DNA of 64,000 nt from an uncultured Clostridia bacterium (GCA_934130595.1 CAKOYF010000002.1:62001-126000); one strand, 5' to 3'. Shown: positions 35,353-44,724, counted from the stretch's first letter. The notes: generated by a model from the letters alone, not told the origin. A program made the numbers and translations.

Positions 35353-36552
35353 ATGGCAAATAATAAGATTGTACCTATTACTCTACTTACAGGGTATTTA
35401 GGATCAGGAAAAACAACATTAATAAATCATATACTAAATAATCAAGAGGGATATAAAGTTGCAGTAATAGTTAATGATATCGGTGAAGTAAATATTGACG
35501 CAGACTTAATATCAAAAGGTGGAGTTGTTAATCAAACAGATGATAGCTTAGTACCTTTAACAAATGGATGTATATGTTGTACATTAAAAGTTGATTTAAT
35601 GCAACAAATAGTAGATTTAATTAAAACAGGACAATTTGATTATATTTTAATTGAAGCTAGTGGAATATGTGAACCAATTCCAATTGCACAAACAATAACA
35701 GTCTTATCTGAATCAACTGAACAATATGGATTACCTAAGATATGTAGACTAGATAACGTTGTTTCAGTAGTTGATGCTTTAAGACTAGCAAGTGAATTTG
35801 GATGTGGTGAAAACTTAGTAAAAGAAGATATAGAAGATGAAGATATAGAGAATCTTCTTATTCAACAAATTGAATTTTGTAATATAATAATATTAAATAA
35901 AGTAGATGAAATATCAAAAGAAGAATTACAAAAAGTTAAAGCAATAATTAAGAAATTACAACCTAATGCACAAATAATAGAAACAAACTATGGTAAAGTT
36001 GATACAGATAAACTTTTAAATACAAATCTTTTTGATTTTAACAAAGCATCTGTTAGTGCTGGATGGGTTGAAGAACTTGAAAGAGATGACGTAGAAGAAG
36101 ATGACGACGATGATGACGATCATGATCATGATCACGAGCACGAACATTCTCATCACCATCACCACGACGAAACTGAAACAGAAGAGTATGGAATAAGTTC
36201 TTTCGTATACTATAGAAGAAAACCTTTTAGAGCGAAGAAATTTGAAAAATTCTTAGATGAATTTCCAAAGAATATAATAAGAGCTAAAGGATTAGTTTGG
36301 TTAAGTGATGATGATTATATGTCTTATTGCTTCGAACAAGCCGGAAAACAAAAGACAATATCTGAAGCTGGCCAATGGATTGCAGCTGCACCAAAATCTG
36401 AAATAGATAAAATATTAAGATATAATCCAGATATTGAAAAAATATGGGATAAATCATGTGGCGATAGAATGAATAAAATAGTATTTATTGGAAAAGACAT
36501 GAACAAAGAAGAAATAATAAAAAGATTAGATGAATGTCTATCAGAGATTTAG
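35353..36552 (+). CDS. COG0523 (CobW/ZNG1-type) GTPase with His/Asp-rich insert
   Basis: A 399-residue G3E-family GTPase. The GTPase domain has Walker A GYLGSGKTT (residues ~13-21), the metal-binding GCICC motif (CxCC, about 76) and NKVDE. A linker at about residues 247-272 is a run of Asp then alternating His with Asp/Glu/Ser, a likely Zn/Ni/Co-binding segment. The CobW C-terminal domain follows (RAKGLVWLS). Such proteins insert or chaperone metals, often Zn2+, in a GTP-dependent way. The client is unknown. Monocistronic with a terminator. Confidence 0.88.
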   Translation: MANNKIVPITLLTGYLGSGKTTLINHILNNQEGYKVAVIVNDIGEVNIDADLISKGGVVNQTDDSLVPLTNGCICCTLKVDLMQQIVDLIKTGQFDYILIEASGICEPIPIAQTITVLSESTEQYGLPKICRLDNVVSVVDALRLASEFGCGENLVKEDIEDEDIENLLIQQIEFCNIIILNKVDEISKEELQKVKAIIKKLQPNAQIIETNYGKVDTDKLLNTNLFDFNKASVSAGWVEELERDDVEEDDDDDDDHDHDHEHEHSHHHHHDETETEEYGISSFVYYRRKPFRAKKFEKFLDEFPKNIIRAKGLVWLSDDDYMSYCFEQAGKQKTISEAGQWIAAAPKSEIDKILRYNPDIEKIWDKSCGDRMNKIVFIGKDMNKEEIIKRLDECLSEI

Positions 36553-36566
36553 TATATGATTTTTTT

Positions 36567-36596
36567 AGAGTAGGTAAATTAAACCTACTCTTTTTC
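36567..36596 (+). terminator. Intrinsic terminator after the COG0523 gene
   Basis: AGAGTAGGT and ACCTACTCT pair, followed by TTTTTC. Confidence 0.8.
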
Positions 36597-36686
36597 TATT
36601 GAACAATTTCTATAAATTATAGTATAATATAAACATATGTAGTATTAATCAATTAAATATTGCAATTAAGACAATGAGGTATGCGT

Positions 36687-37349
36687 ATGAATTATTATGA
36701 AATTTTGGAAGTTAGTACAAATGCATCTAAAGAGGTTATAAAAAATGCATATAGAGCTTTGATAAAAAAATATCATCCAGATTCATATACTGGAGATAAA
36801 GAATTTGCTCAAGAAAAAGTAAAAGAAATAAATGAAGCATATGAAACTCTAATTGATGATGATAAAAGATTATTATATGACTATGATAATGGATTTAAAA
36901 TAGATCCAAATGCACCAAAAGAAGAGGAGCAAATTACTGTTACATATGAAACAGAAGAACCCAAAGTAAAACAAGAAGAAAAAGCAAAGTTTGATATAAG
37001 GAGTTTCTTAAAAAATAAAAAGGCAGTTGTGTTTTCTGTAATAGTATTATTTATATGTGCTTTTTCTATTGGACTAATTATTGCAGGAAAGACTGGGGAA
37101 GATGTGGATAGTAACAAAGATACAACTAATGAAGTAGTAGAAAACAAGACTGTAGATAAAGAATATCATGAAAATAATAATACATATAAACAAAATAATA
37201 AAACTAATACGAATACAAATACTACAACTAAAGTAGAAGATAACAAGACAAATAATGATAATAAACAAAATACTATACCAAAAGATAATACAGTAGATAA
37301 AAATGATCAAAATAATAGTTCAGTTGACAATACTGGAGGAATATCATAA
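36687..37349 (+). CDS. Membrane-anchored J-domain protein
   Basis: A 220-residue protein with an N-terminal J domain (residues ~2-66; HPD in KKYHPDSY). An acidic linker, one membrane segment (about 113-135) and a C-terminal ~85-residue tail very rich in Asn, Thr, Lys and Asp follow. Topology suggests the J domain is cytoplasmic and the tail outside, so it could recruit DnaK to the membrane. The start at 36687 is chosen since GAGG stands 7 bp upstream; the ATG 6 bp earlier touches the ribosome site. The tail looks low-complexity and disordered. Confidence 0.75.
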   Translation: MNYYEILEVSTNASKEVIKNAYRALIKKYHPDSYTGDKEFAQEKVKEINEAYETLIDDDKRLLYDYDNGFKIDPNAPKEEEQITVTYETEEPKVKQEEKAKFDIRSFLKNKKAVVFSVIVLFICAFSIGLIIAGKTGEDVDSNKDTTNEVVENKTVDKEYHENNNTYKQNNKTNTNTNTTTKVEDNKTNNDNKQNTIPKDNTVDKNDQNNSSVDNTGGIS

Positions 37350-37376
37350 AAAAAGTCGCTTATGCGACTTTTTTTA
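37345..37376. terminator. Bidirectional terminator between membrane J-protein and cyclophilin genes
   Basis: AAGTCGC and GCGACTT pair with a 4-nt loop; A- and T-runs flank both sides. Confidence 0.8.
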
Positions 37377-37898
37377 AACTTTATAATGAATTGGTTCTGG
37401 AAATTTTACTCCATGTGTGTCTACTGTTACTTTTTTCATTATTTGATCTTCTAAAGGTCTGTCCATAGGACCAGTAGGAACATTTGCAATTTTATCTACA
37501 ACATCCATTCCTTCAATAACTTTTCCAAAAGCAGCATAGTCACCATCAAGATGAGGTGCATCTTTATGCATTATAAAAAATTGTGAACCAGCAGAATTTG
37601 GCATCATTGATCTTGCCATTGAAAGAACACCTGCTTCGTGTTTTAATGTGTTTTTAAATCCATTTCTTGCAAATTCACCCTTTATAGAATATCCTGGTCC
37701 GCCAATACCAGTTCCTTGTGGATCTCCACCTTGAATCATAAATCCAGGAATTACTCTGTGAAATATTAATTCGTCATAAAATCCTTTATTTATTAAAGAA
37801 ATAAAGTTATTAACTGTGTTTGGTGCAATGGCTGGATATAGTTCAGCACGAATTATATCTCCATTTTCCATTTCAATTGTTACTATTGGATTAGACAT
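37374..37898 (-). CDS. Cyclophilin-type peptidyl-prolyl isomerase
   Basis: A 174-residue cytosolic PPIase that speeds cis-trans isomerisation of proline bonds. Cyclophilin motifs: FHRVIPGFMIQGGDP (active-site Arg, Phe and Gln), MARSMMPNSAGSQFFI, HLDGDYAAFGKV. The start at 37898 is preceded by AAAGGAGA; the upstream in-frame ATG adds an unlikely ten residues. Convergent with the membrane J-protein gene. Confidence 0.92.
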   Translation of the reverse strand: MSNPIVTIEMENGDIIRAELYPAIAPNTVNNFISLINKGFYDELIFHRVIPGFMIQGGDPQGTGIGGPGYSIKGEFARNGFKNTLKHEAGVLSMARSMMPNSAGSQFFIMHKDAPHLDGDYAAFGKVIEGMDVVDKIANVPTGPMDRPLEDQIMKKVTVDTHGVKFPEPIHYKV

Positions 37899-37952
37899 AA
37901 AAATTCTCCTTTCATTTTTCTCATACATTTTATCACACTTAAGCTTAAAATA

Positions 37953-38480
37953 CTATTTATTTAAACTATATTTATAAAAATGTGCACATTCTGGTTTAGA
38001 TATACCAGTTAAAGCATTAATTACCATTCCGTGTGTTACAACAATTACTTTTTTGTAATTATTGTATTTTTCTAAAACACTTTTTACTCTTTTAATTATT
38101 TCATTTTTTTCTTCAAAGTTATCATCACTATATAAATTTTTTCCGTTATTTTTATCATAATGCTCTCGCCAAGATACCACCTTTGAATAGTCGTTATATA
38201 AATATGTTTTATCTGGAATCCATTCCATTAAATCTATTTCTACTTTTATATTTAAATTAAGTTCTCTAGACAATATACTAGCTGTTTGCATAGTTCTAGT
38301 ATATGGAGAACATATTATTAATTGGGCATCTTGCAGTTCCTTTTCTTTAGATAAAATTAAAGTCTGTTTTTCTCCATCATCAGTTATTGGTGCAAGGTCA
38401 TTTCCAAATCCAACATAATGCCTTTTATCTATTATAGAGTAATCTGGAGTTGCATGTCTAACAAGTATAAAATCAGCCAT
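37953..38480 (-). CDS. Histidine phosphatase superfamily protein
   Basis: A 175-residue enzyme of the phosphoglycerate mutase-like family. The phospho-histidine motif LVRHATPDY lies at residues 6-14, with SPYTRTMQTA (Arg) and a second catalytic His in VVTHGMVI (about 149). Substrate unknown; members act as phosphatases on small molecules or proteins. The ribosome site AGGAGG precedes the ATG. It is upstream of the cyclophilin gene on the same strand and could share a transcript. Confidence 0.85.
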   Translation of the reverse strand: MADFILVRHATPDYSIIDKRHYVGFGNDLAPITDDGEKQTLILSKEKELQDAQLIICSPYTRTMQTASILSRELNLNIKVEIDLMEWIPDKTYLYNDYSKVVSWREHYDKNNGKNLYSDDNFEEKNEIIKRVKSVLEKYNNYKKVIVVTHGMVINALTGISKPECAHFYKYSLNK

Positions 38481-38624
38481 TAATCTATTACCTCCTAAAT
38501 ATAAAGTAAATATATCATAATGAACTTAAATTTACAATAAATATATACATATAACATAATTTGTATATTTTAAATTAATACTTTTATGATATAATTAAAT
38601 ATATAGTGTAAAATGGAGGGGTGT

Positions 38625-39326
38625 ATGGCATATATTGAATTTAAAGATGTTGTTAAAAAATATACAATGGGTGAAGTGGAAATAACTGCCTTAGATAAAG
38701 CATCTTTTGAAATAAACGAAGGTGAACTAGTAGTAATTGTAGGTGCAAGTGGAGCTGGAAAAACAACAGCATTAAACATTCTTGGTGGCATGGATAATGC
38801 AACAAGTGGAAAAGTAATTGTTGCAGGAAAAGATATAACTAAACTTAAAGGAAAATCTTTAATTAAATATAGAAGAGAAGATATAGGATTTGTTTTTCAG
38901 TTTTATAATCTTGTACAAAATCTTACAGCTGTTGAAAATGTGGAATTAGCAACACAGATTTGTAAGAATTCATTATCTTCTAGAGAAGTAATAAAAAAAG
39001 TAGGCCTTGAAAATAGAATGGATAATTTTCCATCTCAACTATCTGGTGGAGAACAACAGCGTGTGGCTATAGCCAGAGCAATAGCTAAAAATCCAAAATT
39101 ACTTTTATGTGATGAACCGACTGGAGCCTTAGATTATAATACAGGAAAACAGATATTAAAGCTTTTACAAGATACTTCTAGAAAAGAAAAAATGACAGTA
39201 GTAATTATTACGCATAATCAAGCTATAACTCCGATGGCAGATAAAATTATTCAGTTTAAAAATGGAAAAGCAATAAGTGTAAAACAAAACGATAATATTA
39301 TTCCTGTAGAAAATATAGAATGGTAG
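38625..39326 (+). CDS. ABC transporter ATP-binding protein (MacB/LolD-type)
   Basis: A 233-residue ATPase with Walker A GASGAGKTT (about residue 40), Q-loop VFQFYNLV, signature LSGGEQQR (about 137), Walker B LLLCDEPTGALD and H-loop ITHN. The sequence is of the type that pairs with FtsX/MacB permeases, and the next gene, 6 bp downstream, encodes such a permease. Start at 38625 follows GGAGGGG. Together they may export a lipid, peptide or antibiotic, or drive an extracytoplasmic mechanical change. Confidence 0.9.
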   Translation: MAYIEFKDVVKKYTMGEVEITALDKASFEINEGELVVIVGASGAGKTTALNILGGMDNATSGKVIVAGKDITKLKGKSLIKYRREDIGFVFQFYNLVQNLTAVENVELATQICKNSLSSREVIKKVGLENRMDNFPSQLSGGEQQRVAIARAIAKNPKLLLCDEPTGALDYNTGKQILKLLQDTSRKEKMTVVIITHNQAITPMADKIIQFKNGKAISVKQNDNIIPVENIEW

Positions 39327-39332
39327 GTGGCT

Positions 39333-42300
39333 ATGAAAAAAGCACTTTTAAAAGATAGTATAAAAGAAATTAAAAATACATATAAAAGATTTTTGTCTAT
39401 TATGCTTATGTCATTTTTAGGAGTAGGATTTTTTGCTGGAATTAGAGCTACTAGCCCAGATATGAAGGAAACTATAGATAATTATTTTAAAGATAAAAAT
39501 GTATATGACATAGAGCTAATATCTACATTAGGATTAACAGATGATGATGTAAAAATACTAAGTAATAATGAGTATGTTTCAGATATAATAGGAACATATT
39601 CTAAGGACTTCTTAGTAAAAGTATCTGAAAATGATGAACCAGTAGTAAAAGTAAATGCTATAGAAGATTTTAATGAATTAGAATTAATTGATGGAAATTT
39701 ACCAACAAGTGAAGATGAATGTGTAGTTGAGAAAAATTTCTTGAAGTTTAAAAATAAAAATATTGGAGATACAATTGAAATTATAGATGAAGATGGAAAT
39801 TTAAATGAAAAGAATCTAAAAATTGTTGGTACAATTGAAAGCCCACTATATGTATCAAGCGACAGAGGAACAAGTACTTTAGGAGCTGGGAAAGTAAATT
39901 ATTATATGTATGTACCTCGTTCAAATTTCAATATGGAGGTATATACTCAAATATATTTAAAAGTAAAAGATTCAGAAAATTACATTACCGGTTCAGATGA
40001 ATATAATAGTTTAATTTCTGATGCTAAATCTAGTATAGAACAATATAAAGACGAAATAAATACTAGAAGATACGATGAATTAATAACTAAGGCAAATGAT
40101 AAAATTAATGAAGCACAATCAGAGTTAGATACAGAGCGTGAAAGTAATCAAAAGAAAATAGATGATGCTCAGTCAGAAATAGATGGATATAAAACACAAT
40201 TAGAAAATGCAAAGGCAGAGCTAGAGAAAAATAGAAAGCAAATATATAACACGTTTTTAGATTATGAAAATCAGATTCAAGAAGGAAAAACAAAAATTGA
40301 AAATGCTCAAACACAGCTAGAAAGTCAAAAAACAAAAGCACAGCAAAGTATATCACAAGCAAATGAAGCAAAAACAATGCTCCAGCAAAATATAGATGAA
40401 ATAGACAGAAACTTAGCTATAATAGAAAGTAAGTATAATGATGCATTTAATGCATTAGAAAATCCTGGAGATTTATCAGAAGATGATATAAATTATTTAA
40501 AAGGGTTAATGGTAGAACTTACAACAGAAAAAGAGAGTCTTGAGCAAAATAAAGAATTAATTAATGAAAAAATATATAATATAGATGCTACAATATATCA
40601 AATAAATGAGAGCATTGAAAATGCACAAAATACAATAACAGATCAGAAAATATTATTAACTCAAAAGGAAAACGAATTAGAAGTATCAAAACAGCAAGCA
40701 AATAATGAACTAGATAATGCACAAGAAGAGTTAAATAGTAAACAGAGAGAGCTAGAAGACAGTCAAAAAGAATTAGATGATAATAAAGAAGAGTTTGATA
40801 ATAAAATTAAAGAGGCACAAGACAAAATAATAGATGCAAAAGAGGAAGCATTAAATATTGAAAAACCTAAATTATACATTTTAGAAAGAGAAGATAATAC
40901 AGGATATAGTGGGTTTATACAAGATACACAGAGTATGGAAAATATAGGAAAAGTTTTCCCAGTAGTATTTTTTGTAGTAGCTACATTAATAAGTTTAACT
41001 TCTATGACACGTATGGTTGAAGAGCAAAGACAACAAATTGGAACTTTGAAAGCATTAGGTTATACAAAAATGCAAATATCTATGAAGTATATATTATATG
41101 CAAGCCTTGCAACAGTAATTGGTGGAATACTAGGAATGTGTTTATGTTTCTATCTTCTTCCTAAAATAATCTGGATGATGTATGGAATGATGTATGCTAT
41201 TCCAAATTTTGTTATTAGATTTAATGTTAAAATAGCAATATTAGGTATGGCTTGCTCTATAATTTGTATAGTTGGAGCTACAGTATACGCATGTATGAAA
41301 GAGTTAATTGAAAGACCAGCTGTACTAATGAGACCAAAGGCTCCAAAGAGTGGAAAAAGAGTTATATTAGAAAAAATACCTTTTATTTGGAATAAGATGA
41401 ATTTCACAACAAAAGTTACAGTAAGAAATATGTTTAGGTATAAAAAGAGATTTTTAATGACTATAATTGGAATATTTGGTTGTACTTCAATGATATTATT
41501 TGGATTTTTACTTAAAGATTCAGTTGCTAATATTGTAAATAATCAATATGGAAAAATCTTTAATTATAATTTTATAGTAACTTCTAAAGAGTCTTTGACA
41601 TTTGAGGATATAGATGAACTAAAAAGTGAAGTCCTAGAAAAAGATTATGTGGATAAATCTGTTTTAGTAGATTTAACATCTGCAAGTGTAACAAATGGAG
41701 AAAAAACAGAAGATGTTCAGATAATTGTTCCAGATAATAAAGAAGAGTTATATGATTTAGTTAATTTCTTAGATCTAAAAGAAAACAAAGTAACTATAGA
41801 AAACGACGGAGTATTGCTTACAGATAAAGCTGCTAGTATACTTGGAGTAAGTTCAGGAGATACTATAACAGTTATAACAAACGATGATAAAGAAATTGAT
41901 GTAAAAATACAAGGCGTTGTAAAAAACTATGTATATCATTATATGTATATGTCAAAAGATGTATATGATCAGATCTTTGGAGATTATTCAACAAACGGAA
42001 TGTTAATAAGAACTCATGATATGACTGATGAACAAAAAGATGAAGTAGCAAAAGAAATAATGGCAAATAGTAAAGTGGCATCAGTAACAAACATAGATAG
42101 TTTGAAATCAACAATAGATGATATGATGAGCTTGATGAAATATGTAGTATGGGTATTAATAGTATCCGCTGGACTATTAGCATTTGTAGTGTTATATAAT
42201 TTAGCAACTGTAAATATTAGTGAAAGAATAAGGGAACTTGCTACAATTAAAGTATTAGGCTTTTATGATAATGAAGTATATAAATATGTTTCAAAAGAGA

Positions 42301-42536
42301 CATCAATCCTAACATTTATAGGAATTTTAATGGGAATGTTTGGAGGAGTTATATTAAATGCTTTTATACTTAAAACTTGTGAAATAAATGTTTTAAGATT
42401 TGAAGCTAAGTATAACTGGTATGCATTCATAATAGCAGCTTTAATTACAATAGTATTTACAATTATTGTTAATATAGCAACATATTTTGCACTTAAGAAA
42501 ATAAATATGATAGAATCATTAAAGAGTGTAGAATAA
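39333..42536 (+). CDS. FtsX-like ABC permease with long coiled-coil insert
   Basis: A 1067-residue membrane protein. The first membrane segment is near residues 18-40, followed by a MacB-like extracytoplasmic domain. A ~250-residue Gln/Glu/Lys-rich coiled coil (about residues 245-510) then leads to three membrane segments of an FtsX domain (GTLKALGYTKMQI motif near 570). A second extracytoplasmic domain and a second FtsX domain (ELATIKVLGFYDNEV) complete it. This fused two-FtsX architecture with coiled coil occurs in Firmicutes permeases of unknown substrate. The start at 39333 is behind TAGGTGG. Partner of the ATPase just upstream. Confidence 0.85.
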   Translation: MKKALLKDSIKEIKNTYKRFLSIMLMSFLGVGFFAGIRATSPDMKETIDNYFKDKNVYDIELISTLGLTDDDVKILSNNEYVSDIIGTYSKDFLVKVSENDEPVVKVNAIEDFNELELIDGNLPTSEDECVVEKNFLKFKNKNIGDTIEIIDEDGNLNEKNLKIVGTIESPLYVSSDRGTSTLGAGKVNYYMYVPRSNFNMEVYTQIYLKVKDSENYITGSDEYNSLISDAKSSIEQYKDEINTRRYDELITKANDKINEAQSELDTERESNQKKIDDAQSEIDGYKTQLENAKAELEKNRKQIYNTFLDYENQIQEGKTKIENAQTQLESQKTKAQQSISQANEAKTMLQQNIDEIDRNLAIIESKYNDAFNALENPGDLSEDDINYLKGLMVELTTEKESLEQNKELINEKIYNIDATIYQINESIENAQNTITDQKILLTQKENELEVSKQQANNELDNAQEELNSKQRELEDSQKELDDNKEEFDNKIKEAQDKIIDAKEEALNIEKPKLYILEREDNTGYSGFIQDTQSMENIGKVFPVVFFVVATLISLTSMTRMVEEQRQQIGTLKALGYTKMQISMKYILYASLATVIGGILGMCLCFYLLPKIIWMMYGMMYAIPNFVIRFNVKIAILGMACSIICIVGATVYACMKELIERPAVLMRPKAPKSGKRVILEKIPFIWNKMNFTTKVTVRNMFRYKKRFLMTIIGIFGCTSMILFGFLLKDSVANIVNNQYGKIFNYNFIVTSKESLTFEDIDELKSEVLEKDYVDKSVLVDLTSASVTNGEKTEDVQIIVPDNKEELYDLVNFLDLKENKVTIENDGVLLTDKAASILGVSSGDTITVITNDDKEIDVKIQGVVKNYVYHYMYMSKDVYDQIFGDYSTNGMLIRTHDMTDEQKDEVAKEIMANSKVASVTNIDSLKSTIDDMMSLMKYVVWVLIVSAGLLAFVVLYNLATVNISERIRELATIKVLGFYDNEVYKYVSKETSILTFIGILMGMFGGVILNAFILKTCEINVLRFEAKYNWYAFIIAALITIVFTIIVNIATYFALKKINMIESLKSVE

Positions 42537-42548
42537 ATAATAAAGAAT

Positions 42549-42580
42549 TAAAACAGAGTAGATTGCTACTCTGTTTTTTG
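42549..42580 (+). terminator. Intrinsic terminator after the ABC permease gene
   Basis: AAACAGAGTAG and CTACTCTGTTT pair with a 4-nt loop, followed by T residues. Confidence 0.85.
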
Positions 42581-42639
42581 CTATTGAAATATGTTATTTT
42601 TTTCTATATAATTTTATTGTGAATGAGAGGATTAAGATT

Positions 42640-43665
42640 ATGATTAGATTTGATTGTGATTATTTAGAAGGAGCACACCCTAAGATATTAAAGAAGATTG
42701 TTGAAACAAATTATGTTCAACAAGCAGGATATAGTAACGATGAATATACAAAAAGAGCTAAAGAAAAGATAAAGAAGGCTATAGGAGATGAAAATGTAGA
42801 TATTCATATACTTGTTGGCGGAACTCAGACAAATATGACAGTTATATCAAGTATATTAAAGAGTTATCAAGCTGTAATTTGTGCAGATACAGGACATATA
42901 AATGTGCATGAAACAGGTGCAGTAGAACTTTTTGGAAATAAAGTAATAACTGTACAAAACGAGTTTGGAAAAATTAGTGCAACTCAAATAGATAAATTAA
43001 TGAAAAGATATGTTGATGATGAAGCACCAGAACATATGGTTATGCCTAAATTAGTTTTTATATCTTTACCAACTGAGTGTGGTACAAATTACACTAAAAA
43101 AGAGCTTGAAGATATAAAAGAAGTATGTAAAAAGTATGCCTTATATTTATATATAGATGGCGCAAGACTTGGGTACGGGCTTGTTGCTAAAGATACAGAT
43201 TTAGTCCTTAATGATATACCTAAATTATGTGATGCGTTTTATATAGGCGGAACCAAATGTGGTGCTTTAATGGGAGAAGCAGTTGTATTAGTAAATGATG
43301 AGCTTAAAAAAGATTTTAGATATTATATTAAACAAAGAGGTGCATTACTAGCTAAGGGAAGATTACTTGGATTGCAATTTGATGTTTTATTTGATGATGA
43401 TTTATATTTTAAAATTGCAAGACAAGCTGTAGATTTAGCTTTAAAAATTAAAGAGGCAGCTATAGAAAAAGGATATAAGCTACTATATAATTCTTTTACA
43501 AATCAACAATTTATAATAATAAAAAATACAAAATTAAAAGAGCTTAAGAAAAAGTATTGCTTTTATACATGGGAAAAAATAGATGATGAAAATACAGCAG
43601 TTAGAATATGTACCTCATGGGCTACAACTGATGAAAATGTAGATAAATTAATAGCGGATTTATAG
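42640..43665 (+). CDS. Threonine aldolase-like PLP enzyme
   Basis: A 341-residue fold-type I PLP enzyme of the low-specificity threonine/beta-eliminating aldolase family. It begins RFDCDYLEGAHPKIL (family: DfrSD...gahP.il), has ADTGHINVHETGAVE, the YIDGARLGY aspartate, and the Schiff-base lysine in GGTKCGALMGE (about 206). It would cleave threonine or allo-threonine to glycine and acetaldehyde. The start at 42640 follows GAGAGG; an upstream in-frame GTG adds seven residues and is less likely. Monocistronic. Confidence 0.87.
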   Translation: MIRFDCDYLEGAHPKILKKIVETNYVQQAGYSNDEYTKRAKEKIKKAIGDENVDIHILVGGTQTNMTVISSILKSYQAVICADTGHINVHETGAVELFGNKVITVQNEFGKISATQIDKLMKRYVDDEAPEHMVMPKLVFISLPTECGTNYTKKELEDIKEVCKKYALYLYIDGARLGYGLVAKDTDLVLNDIPKLCDAFYIGGTKCGALMGEAVVLVNDELKKDFRYYIKQRGALLAKGRLLGLQFDVLFDDDLYFKIARQAVDLALKIKEAAIEKGYKLLYNSFTNQQFIIIKNTKLKELKKKYCFYTWEKIDDENTAVRICTSWATTDENVDKLIADL

Positions 43666-43756
43666 CAAATTGATTTTTATGTAAAACTGTGATATAATAA
43701 AATAGTTATATAAGGTAGGAGATAACCAGAGATTAATTAATTGAAGGAGGAAATAT

Positions 43757-44080
43757 ATGAAAGAGACGGTATATGTTTTTAGACTAGATTCACAAAATAG
43801 AATTTTGGTACCATTAATGGCTCGGCAAATATACGGGTTTGAAGATGATGTGTATCTGAAATTACAAGTGATAGATGGTGAGAAATACTTGCAAATATCT
43901 GGTAGAGAGATTCAGTTCTTTCAATCTATGTCTAAGTTAGACGAAAAAGGACGATTTAGCGTTCCAAAAGAAGTAAGGGAAAAGCTTGAATTTAGTCCAC
44001 ATCAAGAGTTTGATTCTTACGAAGAAGAGATTGATAGCAATAATAGAACTTTATTACTCAAAAAGGTATACAGAAGATGA
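43757..44080 (+). CDS. Double SpoVT/AbrB-like (MraZ-like) DNA-binding protein
   Basis: A 107-residue protein with two copies of a swapped-hairpin AbrB-type motif: LDSQNRILVPLMARQIYGF (residues ~10-28) and KLDEKGRFSVPKEVREKL (about 60-77). The duplicated arrangement and basic C-terminus resemble MraZ and other SpoVT/AbrB proteins, which bind DNA as regulators. It is not near mraW/fts genes, so mraZ itself is unlikely. The ribosome site GAAGGAGG is strong. An extended -10 promoter (TATAAT at 43693-43698) precedes it and a terminator follows. Confidence 0.7.
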   Translation: MKETVYVFRLDSQNRILVPLMARQIYGFEDDVYLKLQVIDGEKYLQISGREIQFFQSMSKLDEKGRFSVPKEVREKLEFSPHQEFDSYEEEIDSNNRTLLLKKVYRR

Positions 44081-44101
44081 AGGGGATTCCCTTCATTTTT
44101 T
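44076..44101 (+). terminator. Intrinsic terminator after the AbrB-like gene
   Basis: ATGAAGGG and CCCTTCAT pair, followed by a T-run; the stem overlaps the TGA stop. Confidence 0.75.
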
Positions 44102-44185
44102 GTTTTATATAAAAAAATAAAAGACTTCATTTTTGAAAAAATGTGTGATATAATATACCTCCGTAAGAAAATTGGAGGGATAGCA

Positions 44186-44611
44186 ATGGAATGGAATCAA
44201 ATGATACCAGAATTTGATGTTTTTGATTTAAAAGAGAGTTTACATTTTTATATAGATTTAATTGGTTTTCATGTAGAATATGATAGAAAAGAAAATAAAT
44301 TTGCTTTTTTGCAACTTGAAAAAGTTCAAATTATGATACAGGAAATAGACAAAGAAAATAATAAATGGGGAACAGGAAAATTAGAATACCCACTAGGAGT
44401 TGGAATAAATTTTCAAATAGATGTAACTAACATAGATGAAATTTATGGTAGACTTAAAGAGGCAAAATATCAAATTTTTGTAGAAATGGAAGATCACTGG
44501 TACAGAAAAGATAATGTTTTAATGGGATGTCGTGAATTTTTAGTTCAAGATCCTAACGGATTTGTATTAAGATTTAGCCAAGACCTTGAAAATAGACCAG
44601 TAGAAGAATAA
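44186..44611 (+). CDS. VOC/glyoxalase-bleomycin resistance-like protein
   Basis: A 141-residue protein of the vicinal oxygen chelate fold: two beta-alpha-beta-beta-beta modules, with DLKESLHFYIDLIGFHVEYD at the start and FLVQDPNGFVLRFSQ at the end, as in bleomycin-resistance-type proteins. This subgroup includes antibiotic-sequestering proteins, but many members are enzymes, so resistance is not proven. The start at 44186 follows GGAGGG. It has its own extended -10 promoter (TATAAT at 44149-44154) and ends at a terminator just upstream of the biosynthetic operon. Confidence 0.75.
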   Translation: MEWNQMIPEFDVFDLKESLHFYIDLIGFHVEYDRKENKFAFLQLEKVQIMIQEIDKENNKWGTGKLEYPLGVGINFQIDVTNIDEIYGRLKEAKYQIFVEMEDHWYRKDNVLMGCREFLVQDPNGFVLRFSQDLENRPVEE

Positions 44612-44625
44612 TTAGAAAAATATCT

Positions 44626-44663
44626 AAATAAAGCTTAGTTTTTTAACTAAGCTTTATTTTTTT
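44626..44663 (+). terminator. Intrinsic terminator after the VOC gene
   Basis: A 15-bp stem (AAATAAAGCTTAGTT with AACTAAGCTTTATTT) followed by T residues. Confidence 0.85.
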
Positions 44664-44695
44664 GCAAATCATTTGCACATAAAAGTCGATTTTCC

Positions 44696-44724
44696 TTGAC
44701 TTTTAGGCTACATAATTGTATAAT
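44696..44724 (+). promoter_or_regulatory. Promoter of the biosynthetic operon
   Basis: TTGACT at 44696-44701 and TATAAT at 44719-44724 with a 17-bp spacer. It is followed by a ~120-nt untranslated leader with the short palindrome GTGTAATTACAC and a hairpin-like TCCGT...ACGGA pair, which could hold a regulatory element. Confidence 0.8.

Noticed and set aside
43757..44080. mraZ of the division and cell-wall cluster
   Set aside because: The double AbrB layout is similar, but no mraW, ftsL or pbp gene follows; a generic SpoVT/AbrB regulator is safer.
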